Below, piece after piece: positions 38,709 to 64,000 of a stretch of 64,000 nucleotides of DNA. Source of the DNA: Paralichthys olivaceus. Lineage: Eukaryota > Chordata > Actinopteri > Pleuronectiformes > Paralichthyidae. Location: NCBI RefSeq assembly GCF_024713975.1, contig NC_091113.1, positions 12,350,501 to 12,414,500 on the forward strand, given 5' to 3'. The notes under the pieces are model-generated. The model saw only the letters and a program-made list of their open reading frames with translations. It did no database searches and was not told where the DNA came from. The position numbers and the translations under genes are program-made. The first letter of the stretch is position 1. Each line of letters starts with the position of its first letter.

Positions 38709-38758
<50 letters not shown>
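38702..38758. repeat. (CA)n microsatellite
   Basis: About 28 CA units with one early interruption. Confidence 0.93.
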
Positions 38759-38760
<2 letters not shown>

Positions 38761-39689
38761 GGATGATTAAAGTGATAATCAGGTAGTGATGGTGTCATGT
38801 TCTACTGATGCTCTATGCAAAGGCTGCAGTTCGTGTGTATGCAAAAAGTCCACGGGAGAGCCAACGGGAATAATGAGGAAACACTGCCACACTGTGGATT
38901 GAGATTGCACTGCAGCTGCAGCAGAGGGCTGAATCACATAAAGACAAGATGGTGAATATCCCTTGTATGTATGAAGGTGTTCCACACTAGCCAGGGATCA
39001 GCAGCAGATGTTAGCAACCACCACAGGATGTTAGGGACGCGTAATAATTTGTGTACCTGAGTGTCACAGGGTGTTTCAGCCTTTTAATCACAAGACAGTC
39101 TCTGCTAAGGCAGGCTCGCCACAGGCCGATCAGACCTGGGTGTGAGTCCCTAACATCTCAGGTCCCAGTGGGGGCCTTCCCCCTGATCCAGAGCCATTGG
39201 CTGCAGCGTTCTTCGGTCTGTGATGTTTCTTTAATGGTCTGGTGGGGGGGGGGGGGCTTGTCCGTGGAGCAACCTGATGGTGGATGTCGCTTTAAAGCCC
39301 CTGCAGCCCACCTCCACTGACCAGACTATTGCTCCCCAGCCTTGTTGTTCTCCCATAGAGTGAATGAGTAACTGAATCAGGTAAACTGGTTTAATCACTT
39401 ACCCGGTGTAACAGGCAGTTTAGAGGCCCTGAAAAACCTTGTCTAAAACCAGTGATTGTTTCCTGCAGGGGTGCACTGGAGCAGACCATCAGATTCTTCA
39501 AGGCTGCATATCTGCACGACAGTTTTCTTTGTCCTGGCCTTATCACTACACTGCATTTCATATTAGAGGTTCAACACACACATCTAGATACATAGATACT
39601 TAGATACATGTTTACACTACCCACAGGTAACAAACACAGTGAATCCTGTGAATTGTGGTGAGCACAGACAGCACAGGGGGTTTAGAAGA

Positions 39690-39910
39690 TGTCAGATCCA
39701 ACTATGCACGCATTCATTATCTATGCCGCTTATCCATTGAGGGTCACTGGGGGAGCTAGCCCATCCCAGCTGACATTGGGGAGAGAGGTGGGGTTGACCC
39801 TTGGACAGGTCACCTAGTGTAGCACAGGACCAACATCCAGAGACAAACAACCGTCCACTGTGAGGAAGCACGAAAACCCATGCAAACATGTGGAGAACAA
39901 GCAAACACAA
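39690..39910. repeat. Common fish interspersed repeat
   Basis: Ordered segments CATTATCTATGCCGCTTATC, GGGTCACTGGGGGAGCT, CATCCCAGCTGACATTGGG, GGACAGGTCACCTAGTGTA, ACAAACAACCGTCCACTGTG, CCCATGCAAACATGTGGAG match a repeat seen widely in teleosts. An internal deletion is likely, since the usual middle part is missing. Confidence 0.65.
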
Positions 39911-41978
39911 TCATTTATCTCTCCTCCACTCCTCCGCCTCTTATTCCTGTTATGCTGCCACTATAATCTGTCTGCAATCTCATGTACCAACTTCATGCTG
40001 TTTGAACCTTTTCCTAAGTTCCACCTTTCACATTGGTCAGCTGACCCCAGTGACAACAACAATGTCCCTTACAACAAAAGTGTTTGCATCATACCAAGTA
40101 TCTGATTGGAACGATAAGTATTTGTGACTCGATCATCAGGTATGATGGTCATATCAGGACCAACTTTAACATCTAGTGTTCAAGTGTTTACAGGAGCTGC
40201 ATAAATGATTTGTTCCTGCTCCTCAGGCCTGGGGATATTTTGAAACAGTGTGCAGCACCAGCCATCCCTCTTCCTCCCCCAACACACACCAGTTCATCTG
40301 CGGAGGCTGACGAAGGCTTCGGTGTGTAGAGCCACCAGGAAGGATGAGAGGAGAAGTCTTTACGCAGAGGAACCGGGGGGGGGATACATTGGGAATCACC
40401 AGCTGTTGCCTCATGTGCAGGAGGTTTGAGTTTCTGAAACGTCTCGTGTTTTTTTTAAGGTTCTTGACAAAGCGTTTGCTGGTGAGGCAGGTAAATGTTT
40501 AAACAGCTGTTGCTATTGTTGCCAGGCTTTGCTCCGTCCTTTAACAGGAGCTGAGCACACATACAGTATTGCTACAGTACATCTCAGGGGCTGATACAAC
40601 AGTATGGATTTTTTTGTTACTAGCACCGTTAACCTTTACAAAGGGGTTTAGGTCAGAAAGCCCTCGAATTCCGCTATTGATTTAAAAATCACTGAATGTT
40701 TAAGGTAAAAATACATTTCTGATCTACTGCTGCCAACTGAACTAACAACTTATTTTCATGAAACAGTTCATCTGGGATCTTACAAAAAGTTTGGCATAAA
40801 TTTTCATGCTCCAATTTACACATTGTCAACAATTAAAATGACGGCGATCCCTTTTATTCTAGGCATCAATGTTGAACATTTTCCTTTTTGCCACTGCCTT
40901 TTATCAAATCGAATAACTCATTTCTTACAATGCCCTTTAACTTTCACTCTTTATATCTTATTTTATTGATTTATCTTTTTATATATTTCTTTTTGAAAGC
41001 GTTTTTGTTTTGCCTGAGGTTGCTTTTAAATTGCATGATGCCTTTTTATATCCTATATTAAGCACTTATTGCCTTGTTGTTGAAATAAGCTGTGCAAATA
41101 AATGTCGGCCAATCTGTGAAACTCACAACCCTTGAGTTGAACACAACTAGATATTTAAACGCAGCCACAACCACTATATAAATATTTATATCAAGGTTGT
41201 ATTCATCAGTGGTCCTCCACTTTATCCCCAAAAATGTATTTCTGAGTTTCACAGATTATTATGAAAAACTCCTACTCCAAAGAGTAAAATGCTCCTTTTT
41301 GATCATCATTTGTCACCAGCTTCAAAGCCTTTTTTTCTTCCAACTTTAAATGAAGTGAAGGGCAGGTTGCATTAGGACAGAGAGGAGTCTCATGGTAAAC
41401 ACGCTGGTCGACAGAGGAGCTTCTATCTCCTCTAAAACGACGAGGATCCTAAAATAGATCAGCAGCAGTGCCTCATGATAAGTAGTGTGAATTGCTCCGA
41501 CAGTCCCCAGACAATAAACAGTCCCTCTGCAGCTTCCATCCCATCCAGTCTCATAGTAACAAAACAAACCCTCTCTCCAGTTATGGTGCATTGTGATTGT
41601 CATAGAATTATGACATGACAGACTTTTTAGACTTTCTCATTTTCACATGCAATTCGTTTTATATATTGTTTGGTTTTGCAGGTAACAGTTTTTTAAATGT
41701 ATTTATTTATTCCAGCAGGGATTGTGCACATACATTTTGTTGTTATATTTCCTCCGTTGTCCAGGAACAGATGTTACAAATTCATCCTAAACTAGGAAAA
41801 CCATCAAATGTACATATCATTTTTATTCTACATGCTCAACGATAATAGAAAGAACAGAGACTATTTGTGTTAAAAGAAACATTATACAGGATTCTCTTAT
41901 ATTATATTACCGGTGCTACTACTACTCATAAAACAAAATATAACAAACTATAATAAATATAACAAAGCATTTTTATAG

Positions 41979-42130
41979 GGTCTGACCGATATGAATGGAT
42001 TTTTTGATTCCTGATACAAAACTTTCTCAGTATCAGCTGCAATGTTAAAGTCTTTTTTTAAACATCAGCAATTCAATATACATATTTATTTCTGCAATGA
42101 CATCAGGGAGGATCTATAATTTATTGTAAG
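41979..42130 (+). repeat. Remnant of a 'GGTCTGACCGATAT' repeat
   Basis: It begins tagggtctgaccgatatgaa and goes on with gattcctgatacaaaac, resembling a hAT-like non-autonomous element common in vertebrates. Only the left part is recognisable. Confidence 0.4.
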
Positions 42131-43540
42131 TGACCTTAAATGACATCGCAGTCATTCAGTAACATCGAGCTATTTTGCTAACCACAAAGTCAAAGGTCAC
42201 ATCAGAATATAAACATGTGGTGTGAAACTCCAAGTTTATTAGTTATATAAAAATATGATTTTATTACCATACGAGTCAATGACCTCAAATTCACTCACCT
42301 AGACTTTTTTTTTTTACAGGTACCTTCTTTCACCAGCAGGTGTCTCTATTTCCCATCTTTCCTCCATCCACTCACTCACTCTGCTACAAACGTGCTATTG
42401 ATAAGAGAATGTTTACAGTTCAACTACCCACAATTCATAGCTGTATGTGAGGACTCGTTTACACACAGCATGCTTTGCTAACCCTAATCCATTAAACTGA
42501 GGATTTTCAATTAGAAAAGTTGGGGGTGTGTTACATTTGTGTATTTTCAAACAGGCCTTATAATAAGAAAAGGGGACATTTGAAGAATTGTGATCTGCTG
42601 TGTTGGCCTTCCAATGATTGACATTTAATTGCCCTTTTTGTTTAAACGATTCATTATTATATGCTAAATAACTTCTGTAATTTAAAGTCACATAGCAGTT
42701 AATCATTAATATGTGTCCTGGTGGCCATGTAACTTTAAAATAGTCTTTATTTTAACCTGGAGATTATATCACGTGTCTGAAAGCAGCTAAACATTCTGAT
42801 TCATTGTTGCAAAACTGACATTTGTTTCCAAAATCTAACCATTTGGGGGGATGTAGATTAGTTGCATATAAACTGAGTAAAATTTTGATTATGCATCTTA
42901 TCATTGATACAGAATTTATATGCACGCCCTCTTCCACATTGGTATTCCTCTGAGCACATAGACAGAAGCACACTCACACATCGTGACATTGGATCGTTAC
43001 CGTGATGGGGGAAAGTGATGGTAATGGTGAATTGTGATCGTGGATCGAGAACGTGATGGTGGACCATGATCTTGGTGGCAGCTGATTGTGGAATATGATA
43101 ACAACTAGATATCGTGTACTGATATACAGTAGGCCTCCTCACATACACTACTGGTATTGGCAATACCTCATTACAGATGTCATTACTGCTCCCTTCAACT
43201 TCACCAGACATTTTCTTTTGTATAAATACAACTTTGCACACAGAAGTTATGTTTATTTTGCTAGTTCCTTGTAGCCTGCTGGTCATTGTGTTGTTAATTG
43301 TCTCTCTGTGTAAGTACAATACACCCGAGTCAAAGTCCTAGTATGTGTACACAAACATGGCAAATAAAGCTGATTCTGAAATACTGTAACTATTGACATA
43401 CAGGTTTTATTTCCCAGTTAGGGGTTAATGGCAGAGGATGCCGCTCCTATTTTATTATATGAATAAAAATGTGATTGCTTGATAACACACACAAACACAC
43501 ACACTGAGGTGGTTGCGCGTGTGTGCACCATGATTGTGTG

Positions 43541-43560
43541 TGTGTGTGCGTGTGTGTGTG

Positions 43561-43620
<60 letters not shown>
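43541..43620. repeat. (GT)n microsatellite
   Basis: GT units with two GC interruptions in the first third. Confidence 0.95.
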
Positions 43621-43625
<5 letters not shown>

Positions 43626-43689
43626 AACTTAACTCAGAGCGATGTGATTGGCCACGGTGGGTTTCGTTTACCATATTTGGCATCATGGT

Positions 43690-60704
<17,015 letters not shown>

Positions 60705-62700
60705 AGGGACTGAGAAGCCCCCTTACCCACCCCCCCCCCGAGGGAGGGAAGGAGATGGGGTATGAAAACGGGGAGGGTGGGAAAGGGTGGGAGGAGATAT
60801 TGGGTAAATAATATGGGTTTTGGTCTTTTTTTCCCAAAAGTCGGATTGACGGACAGGAAGAGATGGAAACTACGCAAACCAAGAAAAACTCAACGAGGAC
60901 AATTTAAGAAGAGGAGAAAACCAATGCAAACGTCGATACAAAAATAGAAAAAAAAGATACGCACACACATAGTAATAAGAGAGCAACTGAAATCTTTGTT
61001 AGTTTTTTCCTAAGTAAATGCATAGATAAGAGAAATATTATTGAACTAAAAAAAAAACAGAAATTTAAAAAAAAATTGTCACGCCCAAGGATTCTATGTG
61101 ATGTTTAAGGACATTCAAGGCAGCAAACTTAATTTTCTCTTTTTTTGTTAAGGTTTTTTTCTTTTTTTTGTCTTTTCAGCCAGTGTGTTTTTCTGTCACT
61201 GGTGTTCTGTGTTTCTGCAACTGTCTGTGCTGCATGAGGAGAGAGGAAGTCGCAATGCAGTGTTTTTAGATTGACTCAAAAATCATCACGCACTTAAAGT
61301 GTGAGTGTGTACGCATGTGAGCGGGTGGTCAAGTTTGTAATCAAAAATGTACACACACATACACTCATACAGTATATATTGACACACACACACGTCTGGA
61401 GGAAACACCTCCATACTGTCATCCCCATCGTCAAAGGTGGGACTTTTGTTACCTCACCTGGTGGTCACCTGACTTCTTTCAGCCAATCAGGGATTTCTTC
61501 TTAAACCAACCATTGCCACCACCGACACAGGACATGTTTTTAAAGGTTTCTTTTCTTAAAGGCAGCAGCCGCTCTCTGGTTTATGCCAACTGATTTTTGC
61601 AGCGATGACTTTTTTCCTGACACAGTTTTAAAAACGGACTGAGACTACAACTGTCCACTGGAGATTTGGGTTATTATTTACAAGAGAAACAAGCAGTCGT
61701 GGTTTTAATGTAATATATCGTTTTTAATGCTAATTGTTCTGTTTTTGTTGAAAGGGTTGAGGGAGGAGGCTTTGAACTCGGGTGGGACTTCAGGTTGATT
61801 TTTTTTTAAGAGTGAATCAAACGCACCTAAAATGGCCACATATTTAAAAATGTAAACAAAACACGACTACTCCATCTTTGTAAACAGAATTGCCACTTTG
61901 CATGATGTGTTCATAATGTGTAACATCTTTTGTAGCAAACATACATGAGGGCGAGACACGACTATGGGAGGGGTTGGAGTTAAAGACGAGGGAGGGGGTG
62001 GTTGGTGTTATTCCCAAAGCAAAAAGAAATGCAATAGTGCAAAGTGTCTTGTTTGATATGAGTAACAAAACAGAGGAAAATGGTTTTGGGGCAGCTGGGG
62101 GAAGCCCACCACAAGCGATTTGGGGACACTACAGACTACTTTCAGATATACAGTATATATATATATATAAATATATATACCCTCAGTTAGTGTACTACAG
62201 AGGGGTTTTTACAACGTTTAGGTTTGAAGTTTCGACCAGTCCCTGGTCCATTGATACTGCTGAGGGACAGTTCAGGGATGACCCTGACATACGGCAATAT
62301 TGGAAATGCAGGGTCTGCCCCTTTTTTTAGTTTGTCCTGTTTGGATTATTTTTTACATTTGTTAAAAGCAGACAGAGTAAGAAGAGATATTTTGAATAGT
62401 TGAGGGTCTTTTTTTAAAAAGATGATTAGGAAAAAAAATTATGGATAATAATAAATAACCAACTTCCTTTTTTATTGTTTAGATTTAAACTAATGTTCAA
62501 GTTTATCCTTTTTTCCATGCTTCATACTTTATTTGGTAAAATCAGAGCGTTTCTGGGTGGGCCTGTTCCTAAATGGTTTCTCATGTATGTTTCCCCCCTT
62601 GTATGACTGTATGAGACCATTCCCACAATATTTGTGGACTACCTGATAATTAACTTATCATTTTTGTGAACCTAAATAAATATTGTATGTCAATCTAATG
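60705..62700 (+). other. ubald1: ubald1 3' UTR with polyadenylation signal
   Basis: Non-coding sequence of about 2 kb with A/T runs, ending at AATAAA 62675-62680. It contains a C/G-rich start, an AT tract near 62152-62180 and a CACAC tract at 61382-61392. Open frames here are short and unsupported. Confidence 0.65.
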
Positions 62701-64000
62701 TGCATGCTTTACTTGGGTGTGTAACTATGGGCACTATACAGTTTTATTAGGGTGAATAGGATATTTTTTAAAGGAAGGGGTCACACATAAATTATCATAT
62801 AGGGGTGTATGTGTTTGGTCCAGGTTTCAATCGTGTTGTGGGGACTAAAATCTCTTTTACAAGGTCACATGGGGACTTGTCTTCCTTATGGGGCCAAAAA
62901 ACAGGTCCTCTTAACATGAATCATTAAATGTTAAGGTGAAGACGTGTTTTAAAGGTTAAAGGTGTGGGTTAGGCCATAACTAAGGTTAAAATTAGCTTAT
63001 GATAATAGTCGATGTAATAGTCCTGTAATTGTTTCTGGGATATTTTTGGAAGAGGAGATACCTCGTCCATTTATAGACAGTCTATGCTAATTTGTTTAGC
63101 ATTGAAAGAGGTGTTTCTTTGTGTATGTCATGATGAAAGACTGTGTGTGTATCTGAGAGAAAAGCAGAGCTGCCAGAGCAATGTGTTAAATAATGACACT
63201 AAGAAGATGGATGCATCATAATCTCATGCTTGGCTACCTCTCAGCAGGGCGGATTTAATATAGTCACCCAGGCAGACTCTAAAATCATGTTCTACAAACT
63301 TCTCTGTCTTTTTCTGCTCCTCCATCTGTCTTTCTCTCGCCCTGTGCGTCTGAGAGTTAAGCAGTCTGTCTGATGCTCGGCAGCCGAAGATGGAAGGGCC
63401 GCAGATAAAAGCCAGTGTGGCATAGCAGAGGGAGAAAGGCTTTAGAAAGATTGACTGAAGCTCTGCGACCATCGCCATCTTTGCCTCTTTTAGACGTAAA
63501 CACAAACACCAGCTGCCCGCATGCACAAAATCACCACCACTTACACACACCCACATGCCGGTGGTGTAGTACTGGTGGTGAAGGAGGGTCACAGAGTTCT
63601 CCATGTCCTCAGCTGCTTCTTCCTCTGCAGGAAATAAGAGAGGATCCCTCTGCTGATCACTGTGTGCCACTTCGAGCTGCTGTGTGTGAGTGTGTCAGAG
63701 GGCTCGGGTGAATTTCGACAACTTGGCACCGAGCACCCCTCTGCATCCGAGCATGTGGGAACAGGAATAGCAATAAACACACAGAGCTGCTCCAAGAAAA
63801 TAAGTAAGTGGAGACTCGAGGCCGCCATCGCTTAATAACGATGATCTGATAAGTTAATGATAGCACTGCACTGCTTATTCAGACAATGCTGCGGCAGGCC
63901 AACGGCAAAATAATCTGCAGACTCCCTGTTTTACTTTGGTGATATGTTTAACTTCCCAGTAGAATGCCATCGTGGTCACCGCTAATCATCTTCTATCGAC
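62701..64000. other. Sequence downstream of ubald1
   Basis: It contains a reverse-type copy of the telomere-like fish repeat (62825-63000, with ggggactaaaatc, ggggacttgtcttcc and ggttaaaggtgtgggttagg). Beyond 63000 no gene is identified except the weak exon candidate at 63545-63624. Confidence 0.5.
63545..63624 (-). other. Orphan candidate exon, 80 nt
   Basis: On the - strand a good acceptor (cctctcttatttcctgcag) is followed by 80 nt open in one frame (EEAAEDMENSVTLLHHQYYT, then TGMWVC) and then a consensus donor gtaagt at 63544-63539. I do not recognise the peptide. It could be an exon of the next gene to the right, read leftward, or chance. Confidence 0.2.

Overview
The window is vertebrate nuclear DNA, almost certainly from a teleost fish and probably a percomorph. 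It has intron-split genes with GT-AG junctions and AATAAA signals, very dense CA/GT microsatellites, Pol III tRNA genes with A and B boxes, and several interspersed repeats typical of fish genomes. Bacterial operons, CRISPR arrays and insertion sequences are absent.

Three protein-coding genes are supported. (1) The 3' half of an iRhom gene, rhbdf1, lies on the + strand at 2-3970 in nine exons; its 5' part is off the left edge. It encodes the cysteine-rich luminal domain and the last six membrane helices, with GPAG where active rhomboid proteases have their serine motif. (2) foxj1, the master transcription factor of motile cilia, lies on the - strand with coding exons 37251-36658 and 35967-35080 (493 aa) and an intron inside the forkhead domain. 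(3) ubald1, a small UBA-like-domain protein, lies on the + strand with coding exons 44236-44343, 44984-45043 and 60390-60704 (160 aa); its second intron is 15.3 kb. rhbdf1 and foxj1 are convergent across about 28.7 kb; foxj1 and ubald1 are divergent across about 6.4 kb. All three resemble the 'a' copies of the teleost duplicates, but the a/b assignment is inferred.

The left 7 kb has an unusual Pol III content. Two identical tRNA-Ser(CGA) genes lie antisense in the last large rhbdf1 intron, inside a local duplication. Two intact intron-containing tRNA-Ile(UAU) genes lie just past the rhbdf1 3' end, and three decayed tRNA-Ile relics lie in and around the gene. Two CTCF-like motifs sit among the tRNA genes, so this may be a chromatin boundary between the iRhom and foxj1 domains (inference).

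The remaining 4.8-33.5 kb and 37.7-44.1 kb intergenic blocks and the ubald1 intron hold no convincing coding exons. They contain microsatellites, at least two MITEs with visible terminal inverted repeats, several older dispersed fish repeats, local tandem repeats and some stretches that look like conserved enhancers. Right of the ubald1 polyA signal (62675) only one weak orphan exon candidate on the - strand (63624-63545) was seen. The genes are neighbours rather than a pathway: iRhom1 controls ADAM17 trafficking, Foxj1 controls ciliogenesis, and the function of Ubald1 is poorly known.
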